From: Pseudorhodobacter antarcticus
GTDB lineage: Bacteria; Pseudomonadota; Alphaproteobacteria; Rhodobacterales; Rhodobacteraceae
DNA: 64,000 nucleotides
NCBI RefSeq assembly: GCF_900110135.1
Contig: NZ_FOCO01000005.1
Span: 62,001 to 126,000 of the forward strand
Reading direction: 5' to 3'
Shown piece by piece: positions 7,666 through 16,976 of this stretch (its first letter is position 1; every line of letters starts with the position of its first letter). Both the position numbers and the translations under genes were made by a program. The notes beneath the pieces were generated by a model, which saw only the letters and a program-made list of their open reading frames with translations, made no database searches and was not told the origin of the DNA.

Positions 7666-8337
7666 ATGCGTTTTGTCTGGGCCTTGATGATCTGGTGCTG
7701 TGCGGTGCAGGCGCAGGCGGGCGCATGGCCGCGCGAACAAGGCGGCGTGTTTATCGCCCTGTCGCAAGATGCCACGCAGCAAAAGCTGTACGCCGAATAT
7801 GGCGCGCGCAACGATTGGACGATGGGGGGGGAGGTGACGATGCCAAAAGGCCGCCGCCTGCCCGATGTCAGCCAATTCGCGCATTATCCGGTGTGGCGCG
7901 GCAAAGGGGGTGCAATCTTGTCGCTGGGAATTGCAGGCGATCTGCGCGAGGCAGCGGCGGCAACCGTGGACCCGCTGTATGACGGCGTGGCCGAAATGAC
8001 GGTGCGTTTGGGGGCGTTTTGGGGCAAGGGGTTTCAAACCGGGTTGGGCGATGGTTGGGCCACGGTCGATGTGCAGGTGGAACGGATTGTCAGCACCAAT
8101 TGGGTGAACACGGGGTTGGCCTATAAGGTGGATGCGGGGCTGGGATTGAAGCCTATCAAGCAGGTGATGATCACAGCGCAGGCGCAATACTGGCGGCGCG
8201 ATGATGACCAATTCTTGCGGCTGGAAGGGGGTGCTGCCCTGTCGCTGGGGCCAGCCAAACTGGTTGTGCAGCCGTCCATCGGGGTGATCGGACCAAAGGA
8301 CGGGCGGGTTAAGATGGCGCTGTGGCTGGAATTTTGA
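7666..8337 (+). CDS. Exported protein of unknown function, probable beta-barrel
   Basis: 223 residues from the ATG at 7666, with GGAGGG five bases before it. A clear signal peptide (MRFVWALMIWCCAVQAQAGA, cleavage likely after AQA). The mature part is rich in alternating hydrophobic/polar strands and ends in LWLEF, with a terminal Phe as in outer-membrane barrels. I recognise no named family. Its last 29 bp overlap the end of the convergent hydrolase gene. A TTTA-N7-TTAA sequence (7611-7625) lies about 40 bp before the start and resembles a CtrA box with one mismatch. Confidence 0.65.
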   Translation: MRFVWALMIWCCAVQAQAGAWPREQGGVFIALSQDATQQKLYAEYGARNDWTMGGEVTMPKGRRLPDVSQFAHYPVWRGKGGAILSLGIAGDLREAAAATVDPLYDGVAEMTVRLGAFWGKGFQTGLGDGWATVDVQVERIVSTNWVNTGLAYKVDAGLGLKPIKQVMITAQAQYWRRDDDQFLRLEGGAALSLGPAKLVVQPSIGVIGPKDGRVKMALWLEF

Positions 8338-9154
8338 TCGCCCCCAACCAATCGCGCAGCACGGCGACCGCCGCCGCCTCATCCAAAAACGGGATATGGG
8401 CGCGGTCGGGCACGTTGCAAAACCCCATATCGGGGCGGCGTGCGCGCATTTCGTCCGCGCAGCTTTGCGTCAAAAGATCGGAATTTGCACCCCGGATCAG
8501 CGCGATGGGCAGGTCCGCGCATGCCTCAAACAACGGCCACAGATCGGTGGGCGGCCCGTCAAATGCAGCCAAAAAGCTGTCGCGCAATGTGGGGTCATAG
8601 GTGATGCGCAAACCGTCGGGGGTTGCGGTGTAATGCAGCTTCGCCTCCTCCATCCAGCGGCTTTCGGGCACATTGGCAAACCCCAGCATCAGCGCGGGCA
8701 GGGCGGCGGCCAGCTCGGCATGGGTGGTCACGCGCGGATTGCGGCCCACGTAATCCATAATGCGCGCCAGCCCCGGTTTGTGAACCTCTGGCCCGATGTC
8801 GTTGAAACAAATCCCCAGCAACCGATCCTTTGCCATCGCCGCCAGCACCATCGCGATCAACCCACCGCGCGATGTGCCAATCACAGCCGCCTGCGCCACG
8901 CCCAAATGGTCCAGCAATTCAATCGCATCGCGCCCTTCAATCGGCACGGTATAGGTGGCGGCCCCGGTCCACTGGCTTTCCCCGCGCCCGCGGTAGTCCA
9001 TGCGGATGAGGCGATAAGGCGGCAAATGCGGGATCATGTAGTCAAAATCACCCATCGTGCGGGTCAATCCGGGCAAGCACAACAGGGGCAGCCCCGCGCC
9101 CTCATCGCGGTAGGCAATGCGCGTGCCGTCAGATGTGGTGAAAAATTGGGTCAT
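8309..9154 (-). CDS. Alpha/beta hydrolase (serine nucleophile)
   Basis: 281 residues. Oxyanion segment LCLPGLTRTMGDF, MDYRGRGESQW, nucleophile elbow VIGTSRGGLIA (Ser in GTSRGG), acid region IRGANSDLL and a histidine in PDRAHIPFLDE. Substrate unknown; family members hydrolyse esters or C-C bonds. Its ATG overlaps the stop codon of the haloacid dehalogenase gene (ATGA), so the two are translationally coupled, which hints that both act on the same compound or its product. Its 3' end overlaps the convergent exported-protein gene by 29 bp. Confidence 0.83.
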   Translation of the reverse strand: MTQFFTTSDGTRIAYRDEGAGLPLLCLPGLTRTMGDFDYMIPHLPPYRLIRMDYRGRGESQWTGAATYTVPIEGRDAIELLDHLGVAQAAVIGTSRGGLIAMVLAAMAKDRLLGICFNDIGPEVHKPGLARIMDYVGRNPRVTTHAELAAALPALMLGFANVPESRWMEEAKLHYTATPDGLRITYDPTLRDSFLAAFDGPPTDLWPLFEACADLPIALIRGANSDLLTQSCADEMRARRPDMGFCNVPDRAHIPFLDEAAAVAVLRDWLGAIKIPATAPS

Positions 9155-9837
9155 GCGGCACCTGCAAGGTTGGGGATTTCAGTCAGATCTGGCAAAACAT
9201 GGTCCGGCGTGGCGGTTAGACGGTCCATCGGCAGGCCCGCGCGGTTCACCCAAACCGTGCGAAACCCAAACGCCGCCGCCGAACACACATCCCACCCGTT
9301 GGATGACACGAACAAAACCGCGTTCCGCGCCACGCCAAACTGCGTGCCGACCAGCCCGTAAACCCGGCGCGCGGGCTTGAACACGCCAACCGCCTCCACC
9401 GACAGCACGGCGTCCAACACCCCTGCAATTCCGGCGGAACGTGTCGCCGCCGCCAGCATTGCGGGGCTGCCATTGGATAATATCGCCGTGGCCATCCCGC
9501 GCGCTTTCAACGCCGCCAAAACGCCCGGCACCTCTGGATAGGCAGGAAGTTCGTCATAAAGCGCCAGCAAACGCGCGCGCAGGGCCGCATCCTGCAGCCC
9601 CGCTGCCTCCATTGCCCAATCAAGGGCATCTGCGGTGACGCGGCCAAAATCTACATGGTCCCTCGTTACGGCGCGCAGCCAAGTGTATTCCAACTGCTTG
9701 CGCCGCCAATCCTCGGCCAATCGCGGCCACAGCGCTGCCAAGGCGCTTTGGCTCGGCTCGGTCGCCGCCACGCGCGCGGCACCTGCCACGTCAAATAACG
9801 TGCCGTATGCGTCGAAAACCACTGTTGAAATGGGCAT
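9151..9837 (-). CDS. L-2-haloacid dehalogenase (haloacid dehalogenase type II)
   Basis: 228 residues from the ATG at 9837 (AAAGG upstream). HAD motifs are complete: FDAYGTLFD (nucleophile Asp and Thr), Arg in YTWLR, ILSNGS (Ser), FKPARRVY (Lys and Tyr) and SSNGWD (Ser, Asn, Asp). These match the residues known for L-2-haloacid dehalogenase, which hydrolyses 2-haloalkanoic acids to 2-hydroxy acids. It is translationally coupled to the downstream alpha/beta hydrolase and divergent from an ABC exporter, 131 bp away. True physiological substrate may be a marine halo-acid, which is inference. Confidence 0.88.
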   Translation of the reverse strand: MPISTVVFDAYGTLFDVAGAARVAATEPSQSALAALWPRLAEDWRRKQLEYTWLRAVTRDHVDFGRVTADALDWAMEAAGLQDAALRARLLALYDELPAYPEVPGVLAALKARGMATAILSNGSPAMLAAATRSAGIAGVLDAVLSVEAVGVFKPARRVYGLVGTQFGVARNAVLFVSSNGWDVCSAAAFGFRTVWVNRAGLPMDRLTATPDHVLPDLTEIPNLAGAA

Positions 9838-9968
9838 GGGCAAACCTTTCATTGCGCCGAAATTGGCACAGACCAAGCGACAGCGAAAGGGGCCGCGACA
9901 ATCGCCACGCTTGCGACTGCGGGGCACAGCGCCTAAAGGGATTTGGATTGGCGAAAAGGCAGACAGAT

Positions 9969-11753
9969 ATGGCACGCGGCACGACATTGCTGGAAGAGCG
10001 GGAAAAATCGAAACAGATGGGCGCGCTGCGGGGCCTCTTGCCCTATATGGCCCCCTACCGCAAGCTGGTGATCAGCGCGGTCGTGGCACTGGTCGCCACA
10101 TCGGTCGTGTCGCTAACGCTGCCGCTTGCCGTGCGCCGCGTGGTGGATGGGTTTTCATCCGGCGATGCGGCGCTGCTGGACCAATATTTCGCCGCCGCCT
10201 TGGTTATCGCCATGCTTTTGGCGCTGGGCACGGGCGCGCGCTATTACTTTGTGACCCGGTTGGGCGAACGCGTGGTCGCCGATATCCGCAAATCGCTGTT
10301 CGACAAGGTGATGGGAATGAGCCCGGCATTTTTCGAACGCATCATGACGGGTGAAGTCCTAAGCCGTTTGACCACAGACACCACGCTAATCCTTTCAGTC
10401 ATCGGTTCCTCCGTCTCTATCGCGCTGCGCAACCTGTTGATTTTTATGGGCGGCATCGTGGCCCTATTGCTGACATCGGCCAAGCTGACGGGGCTTGTCC
10501 TGCTGATCGTGCCGGGGGTGATTGTGCCCATCATCGTGCTGGGCCGCCGCCTGCGCGTGTTAAGCCGCGAAAACCAAGACTTAATCGCAGAAAGTTCCGG
10601 CAACGCGTCCGAGGCGCTGTTGTCAGTGCAAACTGTCCAAGCGTTCACCCATGAAATCCAATCGCGCGCCACATTTGCAGGCGTGACCGAGGCTGCGTAT
10701 CTGTCTGCGCAACGCCGCATCGGCACGCGGGCGATCATGACCGTGATCGTGATTTTTCTGGTGTTCACGGGCGTTGTTGGCGTGCTGTGGATTGGCGCGC
10801 GCGATGTCCAAGCGGGCGTAATGAGCCCGGGCGAATTGGTGCAATTTCTGATTTATTCGGTGATGGTGGCGGGTGCTGTGGCGGCACTTTCCGAAATTTG
10901 GGGCGAATTGCAGCGCGCGGCAGGGGCCACGGAACGGCTGGTCGAACTGCTGGTCGCCGCCGACAGCGTCCGCGACCCCGCAACGCCAATGCCCTTGCCC
11001 CGCCCCGTGCGCGGTGCGATTGAGTTTGAAAATGTCACCTTCCGCTATCCGGCCCGCCCTGAAATCAGCGCGCTGGACCATATCAGCCTGCAGGTGAACC
11101 CCGGCGAAACGGTCGCGCTGGTCGGGCCGTCGGGAGCGGGCAAAACCACCATTTTGCAACTGCTGCTGCGGTTTTATGACCCCCAAAATGGCCGTATCAC
11201 GCTGGACGGTATCGCGCTGCCCGACCTGACCCGCGATGATTTCCGCCGCGCCATCGCCCTTGTCCCCCAAGATCCGGTGATTTTTGGCGCATCTGCGCGT
11301 GAAAACATCCGCTTTGGCCGTCCCGAGGCCACTGATGCCGAGATTGAGGAGGCAGCCCGCGCCGCTGCGGCCCATGACTTCCTAACAGCGCTGCCGCAAG
11401 GTTATGACACCTTTGTGGGTGAACGGGGTGTGATGCTGTCGGGCGGCCAAAAGCAACGCATCGCCATTGCCCGCGCCATTTTGCGCGACGCCCCCGTGCT
11501 GCTGCTGGACGAGGCGACAAGTGCGCTGGACGCCGAAAGCGAAAGTGCGGTGCAAAAGGCTGTGGATCAACTGTCGATGGGGCGCACCACCTTGGTCGTC
11601 GCGCACCGTTTGGCCACGGTGAAAAAAGCCGACCGCATTGTGGTCTTTGACCAAGGCCAAATCGTTGCAACGGGCACCCATGATGAATTGGTGGCGCAAG
11701 GGGGGCTTTATGCCCGTCTGGCGCGGCTGCAATTCACCGATGGGCAGGCATGA
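9969..11753 (+). CDS. MsbA-type ABC exporter (fused permease-ATPase)
   Basis: 594 residues from the ATG at 9969. N-terminal transmembrane domain of six helices (about residues 20-310) and C-terminal nucleotide-binding domain: Walker A GPSGAGKTT, Q-loop LVPQDP, signature LSGGQKQR, Walker B VLLLDEATSALD and switch His in VAHRL. A half-transporter acting as a homodimer, of the lipid A/lipid or multidrug exporter type. Cargo unknown. It is monocistronic: divergent from the dehalogenase gene and followed at once by a hairpin that overlaps its stop codon. Confidence 0.88.
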   Translation: MARGTTLLEEREKSKQMGALRGLLPYMAPYRKLVISAVVALVATSVVSLTLPLAVRRVVDGFSSGDAALLDQYFAAALVIAMLLALGTGARYYFVTRLGERVVADIRKSLFDKVMGMSPAFFERIMTGEVLSRLTTDTTLILSVIGSSVSIALRNLLIFMGGIVALLLTSAKLTGLVLLIVPGVIVPIIVLGRRLRVLSRENQDLIAESSGNASEALLSVQTVQAFTHEIQSRATFAGVTEAAYLSAQRRIGTRAIMTVIVIFLVFTGVVGVLWIGARDVQAGVMSPGELVQFLIYSVMVAGAVAALSEIWGELQRAAGATERLVELLVAADSVRDPATPMPLPRPVRGAIEFENVTFRYPARPEISALDHISLQVNPGETVALVGPSGAGKTTILQLLLRFYDPQNGRITLDGIALPDLTRDDFRRAIALVPQDPVIFGASARENIRFGRPEATDAEIEEAARAAAAHDFLTALPQGYDTFVGERGVMLSGGQKQRIAIARAILRDAPVLLLDEATSALDAESESAVQKAVDQLSMGRTTLVVAHRLATVKKADRIVVFDQGQIVATGTHDELVAQGGLYARLARLQFTDGQA

Positions 11754-11776
11754 ACGGGGAATTTCCGCCCGTTTTT
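11753..11776 (+). terminator. Probable intrinsic terminator of the ABC exporter
   Basis: AACGGG (11753-11758) pairs with CCCGTT (11768-11773), followed by a T run. It starts inside the stop codon. Confidence 0.5.
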
Positions 11777-11874
11777 CCCCGCAACTGTGAAAAGCGGTGA
11801 TTGCACCAAGCGTCCCAACCGCCATACTACGCCCGTGACGGGGCCTGTTGCCCCGGTTTTTAAGTGAGATGTTC

Positions 11875-12315
11875 ATGGTTGTGTGGAGCTTTGTAAAAGA
11901 TGCAGGCACATCGCTGTTCGGGGGCAAGGCCGATGCGGCCGATGCGCCAAAAGAGGACGCGCTGCTGCAAGAGGTGAAAAGCCTTGGCCTTGACACCACC
12001 GGGATGGATATCAAGGTGGACACCGCTGGCAAAGTTGTCGTGACAGGCAATGCCGTAAGCCAGGAAATGAAGGAAAAAGTGATCTTGGCCGTTGGCAACG
12101 TCGCAGGCGTTGGCGAAGTGCAAGATGACATGCCGGACGCAGGGCCCGCCCCCGTGTTCCACGAAGTCAAAAAGGGTGACACGCTGTCGGCAATTTCCAA
12201 GGCGACGCTTGGCAGCGCCAACCGCTATAATGAGATTTTTGAGGCGAACCGCCCCATGCTGTCGCACCCCGACAAAATCTATCCCGGCCAGATGCTGCGC
12301 ATCCCGCAAGCGTGA
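11875..12315 (+). CDS. kbp: BON-LysM protein, Kbp (YgaU)-like
   Basis: 146 residues from the ATG at 11875. It aligns along its whole length with E. coli Kbp/YgaU: FVKDAG start, BON domain (about residues 25-75, VDTAGKVVVTGNAVSQEMKE), then a LysM domain (about 97-144, VKKGDTLSAISKATLG and IFEANRPMLSHPDKIYPGQ). E. coli Kbp is a cytoplasmic potassium-binding protein. No signal peptide is present, consistent with that. The start was chosen to match the homologue's N-terminus; an ATG six bases earlier is possible. It has its own terminator. Confidence 0.88.
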   Translation: MVVWSFVKDAGTSLFGGKADAADAPKEDALLQEVKSLGLDTTGMDIKVDTAGKVVVTGNAVSQEMKEKVILAVGNVAGVGEVQDDMPDAGPAPVFHEVKKGDTLSAISKATLGSANRYNEIFEANRPMLSHPDKIYPGQMLRIPQA

Positions 12316-12336
12316 TTTGACCTAAAACCTGTTTGA

Positions 12337-12363
12337 AAAGGGGCGCAATCTGCGCCCTTTTTT
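12337..12363 (+). terminator. Intrinsic terminator behind the kbp-like gene
   Basis: GGGCGCA (12341-12347) pairs with TGCGCCC (12351-12357) around a 3-base loop, followed by six T. Confidence 0.85.
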
Positions 12364-12481
12364 ATGCAGTGACGTTGCGTTTGGGCGGTGGTCACGGCTT
12401 GCGACACTGTCCAAAACCGCCCATCGTTACGCCAAAATGCCCAAGCGCAAATGTCGCGGGCCATAGGGGGGGGGACGATCC

Positions 12482-14374
12482 ATGACAGCCTTTGCAACCA
12501 TTGCCGACCGCGATGCGATAGAGGCGGAAATGCCCTATGCCGCGCGCAATACCGCCAAATCCATCTATGATTTCCTAACCCGCGCCCGCGACGCCCACGG
12601 CCCCAAACCCGCCGTCAGCTTTCAGTTGCAATCTGGCCCGACCGATGCTGCGCAAACGATGACATGGGCCCAATACCACGCCAGCGTCACCCAAGCCGCC
12701 AACCTGTTTCGCGCGCTGGGCGTGGGCCCGGATGATGTTGTGGCCTTTGTGCTGCCCAATTGCATGGAAACCGCTGTGACGGTTTTGGGCGGGTCTGTGG
12801 CCGGAATCGTCAATCCAATCAACCCCTTGCTGGATGCGGATCAAATCGCCTCTATTCTGCGCGAAACCGGGGCAAAGGTTGTGGTGACGCTGAAAGCCTT
12901 TCCCAAAATTGATCTGCCGCAAAAGGTGGCAAAGGCGGTTCGCCATGCCTCCAGCGTGAAAACCGTGCTGGAAATTGATCTGAAGCGGTATCTGTCGCCG
13001 CCCAAAAGTTGGATTGTGCCGCTGATCCGCCCGAAAAACCCCGTTGCGCACAGCGCCGAAGTCCGTGATTTCAACGCTGAGATCGCGCGCCACCCATCGG
13101 ATGGCCTGACCTTTGACGATGTGCTGGACGACCGCGTGGCCGCCTATTTCCACACGGGCGGCACCACGGGCATGCCCAAAGTGGCACAGCACAAAGTGTC
13201 TGGCATGGTTTATAACGGCTGGCTGGGCGCGAATTTGATGTTCAAATCCAATGATGTGGTGATCTGCCCGTTGCCGATGTTCCACGTCTTTGCGATCTAC
13301 CCCATCTTGATGTCGATGATCGCATCTGGCGCACATGTGGTGTTCCCCACCCCCGCCGGATACCGGGGCGATGGCGTGTTCGACAACTTCTGGAAGCTGG
13401 TCGAACGCTGGAAAATCACCTATATGATCACCGTGCCAACGGCACTTTCGGCATTGATGCAGCGCCCGGTCAACGCCGATATTTCCACCCTGCGCGGCGC
13501 GTTTTCAGGCTCCGCGCCCCTGCCGTTGGAGCTGTTCAAACGGTTCGAGGCGGCGACAGGCGTGCAGATCATCGAAGGTTACGGGCTGACCGAATGTACC
13601 TGCCTTGTGTCGTGTAACCCGCCGGAGGGTATTAAAAAAATTGGCTCGGTCGGTATTCCGTTCCCCTATACACATGTCCGTATTTTGTACCATGATGCGG
13701 CCGGAAACCCCACCGATTGCGGCATCGACCAGGTGGGTGAAATTTGCGTGGCAAACCCCGGCGTTTTCCCCGGCTCCACCTATACCGAGGTGGATAAAAA
13801 CCACGATTTGTTCGCCGAAAGCATCTATTTGCGCACCGGTGATCTGGGGCGGCTGGACGCGGATGGCTATCTTTACATCACGGGTCGCGCCAAGGATTTG
13901 ATCATTCGCGGCGGCCATAACATCGACCCCGCCGAGATTGAGGAAGTGCTGGCAGGCCATCCCGCGGTCGCCATTGTCGGCGCGATTGGCCAACCCGACG
14001 CCCATGCGGGCGAAGTGCCCTGCGCCTATGTGGAGCTGATAAAGGACGCCGAGGTGAGCATCGACGACCTTATGGCCTTTGCGCGCCAGCATATCCACGA
14101 ACGCGCAGCGGTGCCAAAAGTCATTGAAATCCTTGCGGAACTGCCGAAAACAGCGGTGGGCAAAGTGTTCAAACCCGACCTGCGCCGCCTTGCCATCACC
14201 CGCATCTATAATGAGGCGTTGGTGGCAACTGGCCTGCCCGTGCGCGTGGTCGCGGTGGTGGAGGATAAAAAACGCGGCCTCGTCGCCCAAATCACGCGCG
14301 ATGCAGGCACCGATGATGCGGCAGTGACGGCCGTTTTGGGCGACTTCGTGCGCCCGTGGGATTGGGTGGAATAG
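12482..14374 (+). CDS. Acyl-CoA synthetase (AMP-binding enzyme)
   Basis: 630-residue ANL-superfamily ligase. Phosphate loop YFHTGGTTGMPK, adenylate-binding EGYGLTECT, hinge YLRTGDLGRLDADGYLYITGRAKDLIIRGG (written here only as the YxRTGD and GRAKDLI elements of that stretch), and catalytic lysine in KTAVGKVFKP. It activates a carboxylic acid to acyl-AMP and then acyl-CoA. Length and the IRGGHNIDP motif fit the FadD/propionyl-type group; acyl specificity cannot be read. It stands alone between a terminator and the convergent dtd gene. Confidence 0.87.
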   Translation: MTAFATIADRDAIEAEMPYAARNTAKSIYDFLTRARDAHGPKPAVSFQLQSGPTDAAQTMTWAQYHASVTQAANLFRALGVGPDDVVAFVLPNCMETAVTVLGGSVAGIVNPINPLLDADQIASILRETGAKVVVTLKAFPKIDLPQKVAKAVRHASSVKTVLEIDLKRYLSPPKSWIVPLIRPKNPVAHSAEVRDFNAEIARHPSDGLTFDDVLDDRVAAYFHTGGTTGMPKVAQHKVSGMVYNGWLGANLMFKSNDVVICPLPMFHVFAIYPILMSMIASGAHVVFPTPAGYRGDGVFDNFWKLVERWKITYMITVPTALSALMQRPVNADISTLRGAFSGSAPLPLELFKRFEAATGVQIIEGYGLTECTCLVSCNPPEGIKKIGSVGIPFPYTHVRILYHDAAGNPTDCGIDQVGEICVANPGVFPGSTYTEVDKNHDLFAESIYLRTGDLGRLDADGYLYITGRAKDLIIRGGHNIDPAEIEEVLAGHPAVAIVGAIGQPDAHAGEVPCAYVELIKDAEVSIDDLMAFARQHIHERAAVPKVIEILAELPKTAVGKVFKPDLRRLAITRIYNEALVATGLPVRVVAVVEDKKRGLVAQITRDAGTDDAAVTAVLGDFVRPWDWVE

Positions 14375-14384
14375 GGCCCAAAAT

Positions 14385-14828
14385 TCAGGCAGCGGTGTCC
14401 AGCCAAATGGTCACCGGGCCTGCGTTGGTCAGGCTGACATCCATATCCGCGCCAAATTCACCGTTGGCCACAGGGATGCCCAAACGGCCCACGGCGGCGC
14501 TGAAATAATCGTACAACCGCCGCCCATCGTCCGGGCTGGCGGCGGGCGAAAAGCCGGGGCGATTGCCGCGCGATGTATCGGCGGCCAGCGTGAACTGGCT
14601 GACAATCAGCGCCGCCCCACCCGCATCCGCAATCGACAGGTTCATCTTGCCTGCATCGTCTTTGAAAATCCGCAGCTTGGCGATTTTCGCGGCCAATTGA
14701 TTGGCCTCAGCCTCGGTATCGCCCTGCATCGCGCAGATGAAAATCAGCAGTCCCGGCCCAATTTCGCCGACCGTTGTCCCGTCTACCGTGACCGCTGCAT
14801 GCTGGACGCGTTGCAACAGCGCCCTCAT
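14385..14828 (-). CDS. dtd: D-aminoacyl-tRNA deacylase
   Basis: 147 residues, the exact family size. It removes D-amino acids (and glycine from tRNA-Ala) from mischarged tRNA. Signature elements are [34 protein letters not shown] (SQFTL active-site motif) and NxGPVT at the C-terminus ([13 protein letters not shown], the Gly-cisPro region is NAGPVT). Its start overlaps the stop of the upstream sugar kinase by 4 bp, a translational coupling. Confidence 0.95.
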   Translation of the reverse strand: MRALLQRVQHAAVTVDGTTVGEIGPGLLIFICAMQGDTEAEANQLAAKIAKLRIFKDDAGKMNLSIADAGGAALIVSQFTLAADTSRGNRPGFSPAASPDDGRRLYDYFSAAVGRLGIPVANGEFGADMDVSLTNAGPVTIWLDTAA

Positions 14829-15742
14829 ACCTCATGCGCCCAAGGTGGGTTTGCGCCGGGGCGTGACACGGTGATCGCGGCTGTGCGGTTGCCGAGCGAC
14901 AGGGCCGCGTCCAGTGTGGCATCTGGCAGGCCCGCCAGCGCCGTTTTGGTCAGCGCGCCCGCTGTGTGCAGCGCGGCCAGCGCGCCCGCGTTGAACGTGT
15001 CGCCCGCGCCCACCGTATCGGCCACCGTTACTTTTTGCCCGGCGACAAAGCGGTTTTGTGTGGCCGTGATCGCGCGCGCGCCGCTGGCCCCTTCGGTCAA
15101 AAACACCAGCTTTGGGCCGCGCGCCAGCAGCCCTTGGGCCAGTGTCGCCGCATCACCGGGACCGTCGAGCCAATGCAAATCCTCATCACTGATTTTCACA
15201 ATATCGGCGCGGGCCAGCATGGCCGTGATCCGCGCGCGGTAGGCGTTGGGATCGGTGATAAAACCGGGGCGGATGTTGGGGTCAATCATCGTCACGCGGT
15301 CGCCTGCTTGGGCTTGAAGGGCGGCGTAGGTGCTGGCAGCGGGGTCGTTCACCAAAGATATGCCGCCGAAAAATAGCGTGGTCACATCATCGGGCAGGGT
15401 GGGCAAATCGCTGGCCGCAAGGCTGCGCCCCGCCGTGTTTTCATCGTAGAATGCATAGGTCGCCTGCCCGTTCACCAGCTTGACAAAGGCCAGCGTGGTG
15501 GGCCGATCTGACCGCGCCGCAAGGCTGGTGTCTACGTTGGAGGCCGCCAGTGTGTCTGTCAAAATTTGGCCAAACAGATCGGTGGACAGGCCCGAATAAA
15601 ACCCCGTTTTCACCCCCAGCCGCCCCAAAGCGATGGCTGTGTTGAACACCGCGCCGCCCGCGTGGGGGGCGAAACAGGGCGCACCATCAGTGGTTTGACG
15701 GGGCAACATGTCGATCAGGGCTTCGCCGCAGCAGAGGATCAT
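14825..15742 (-). CDS. PfkB-family carbohydrate kinase, probable fructokinase
   Basis: 305 residues. N-terminal [10 protein letters not shown] and [15 protein letters not shown] (PfkB signature 1) and C-terminal [16 protein letters not shown] (signature 2, with catalytic Asp in GAGD). It phosphorylates a sugar with ATP in the cytoplasm; the layout is that of bacterial fructokinases. It overlaps dtd by 4 bp and lies 20 bp after purC, so purC-kinase-dtd may be one operon. No sugar transporter is adjacent to fix the substrate. Confidence 0.86.
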   Translation of the reverse strand: MILCCGEALIDMLPRQTTDGAPCFAPHAGGAVFNTAIALGRLGVKTGFYSGLSTDLFGQILTDTLAASNVDTSLAARSDRPTTLAFVKLVNGQATYAFYDENTAGRSLAASDLPTLPDDVTTLFFGGISLVNDPAASTYAALQAQAGDRVTMIDPNIRPGFITDPNAYRARITAMLARADIVKISDEDLHWLDGPGDAATLAQGLLARGPKLVFLTEGASGARAITATQNRFVAGQKVTVADTVGAGDTFNAGALAALHTAGALTKTALAGLPDATLDAALSLGNRTAAITVSRPGANPPWAHEV

Positions 15743-15762
15743 GGGGGTGGTCCTTTCGGGTA

Positions 15763-16719
15763 TCAGATAAAATAGGGCGCGAGGTTGGAGCGCACGCGGT
15801 CCAAAGGAGTGGCCCCGGACGTGTCGGGGACAAAGGGTTCGCCCGTAATCGCCTCATAGGCTTGGATATAGGTTTGGGCGGTGGCCGCGATCATATCGGC
15901 CGGGATTTCGGGGATGTCGTCGGTATAGGGGTCGCAGCGGGCGGCGACCCAGGCGCGGATCACGTCCTTATCGAACGAGGGGGGGCGGGTGCCCGTTTGC
16001 AGCGCCGCCGGGTATCCATCGGCCAGCCAATAGCGGCTGCTGTCGGGGGTGTGGATTTCATCAGCCAGCACGATATTGCCCGCGCCATCGGTGCCAAATT
16101 CGTATTTTGTATCTACCAAAATGAGGCCGCGTTCGGCCGACATTTCTTGGCCCCGTTTGAACAGCGCGAGGGAGATTTTGGCGATCTGGTCCCATTGGGA
16201 TTGGGTCAAAAGGCCGGTTTCCACAATCTCCGCTGCGGTGAGGGGTTCATCATGGCCGCCATCAAACGCTTTAGATGTGGGGGTGATGATGGGCGTGGGC
16301 AGGGCGGCGTTATCGGCCAATCCATCCGGCAATGTGTGGCCATACATCTGGCGCTGGCCCTTTTTATACAGCGTCAGAATAGAGGTTCCAGTTGTCCCAG
16401 CCAGATAGCCGCGCACGATTATTTCGACGGGCAAAATGGTCAGCCGCTGGCCCACGACCACGTTTGGGTCGGGGTAAAACAGGACGTGGTTGGGGCAAAT
16501 ATCGGCGGTGTGTTCGAACCAGAACCGGGCGGTTTGGGTCAGGATTTGGCCCTTGTAGGGGATCGCGGTCAGGATGCGATCAAAGGCGGAAATCCGGTCC
16601 GAGGAGATGAGGATGCGTCGATCATCGGGCAGGTCATAGCAATCGCGGACCTTGCCGAAATAGGGGTGCGGCAGTTCAGGGATGCGGGCGCTGGAAAGGA
16701 TGCGGGAAAGGTCGATCAT
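15763..16719 (-). CDS. purC: SAICAR synthase (phosphoribosylaminoimidazole-succinocarboxamide synthase), long form
   Basis: 318 residues, the longer yeast ADE1-like type, compared with about 240-255 for the common bacterial form. Motifs: [20 protein letters not shown] with [35 protein letters not shown] and [12 protein letters not shown]. It joins aspartate to CAIR in purine biosynthesis. Rhodobacteraceae often carry this form beside a short purC elsewhere. A CtrA-type box lies 134 bp before the start, inside an intergenic repeat. Confidence 0.93.
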   Translation of the reverse strand: MIDLSRILSSARIPELPHPYFGKVRDCYDLPDDRRILISSDRISAFDRILTAIPYKGQILTQTARFWFEHTADICPNHVLFYPDPNVVVGQRLTILPVEIIVRGYLAGTTGTSILTLYKKGQRQMYGHTLPDGLADNAALPTPIITPTSKAFDGGHDEPLTAAEIVETGLLTQSQWDQIAKISLALFKRGQEMSAERGLILVDTKYEFGTDGAGNIVLADEIHTPDSSRYWLADGYPAALQTGTRPPSFDKDVIRAWVAARCDPYTDDIPEIPADMIAATAQTYIQAYEAITGEPFVPDTSGATPLDRVRSNLAPYFI

Positions 16720-16795
16720 ATAGCCTCCTATCGGTTGGGGGTTCTATTGATCGACAGGTGGCGGGAGTCAATCTGTGCTGCGATTTTAGGGGTGC

Positions 16796-16879
16796 GGTTC
16801 GCGCGCGATGCTTTGGCTAAGAACCTGATATACAATAGTTTTGCGTTTTTCATTAAGGAAATTTTAAGTTTTGCATCGC
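16796..16879. repeat. Intergenic element, copy A, with a perfect CtrA-type box
   Basis: Begins GGTTCGCGCGCGATGC (16796-16811), contains TTAA-N7-TTAA at 16853-16867 (TTAAGGAAATTTTAA) and ends near CATCGC (16874). Copy B at 24379-24463 has the same 16-mer, the same 57-base spacing to its TTAA-N7-TTAA box and the same CATCGC end, while the middle differs. It lies between purC and the zinc-ribbon gene, where it could act on purC. The rest of the 257-bp spacer holds nothing else recognisable. Confidence 0.7.
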
Positions 16880-16976
16880 GGTGTGATCTGCGGTCCGGCG
16901 GTGCCGCGCGGACCAAACCGGGCGCGGGGGGGCTAAATGCCCCCTAAGGTCGGGGCCCCCGTTGCAGGCGTGGCCA

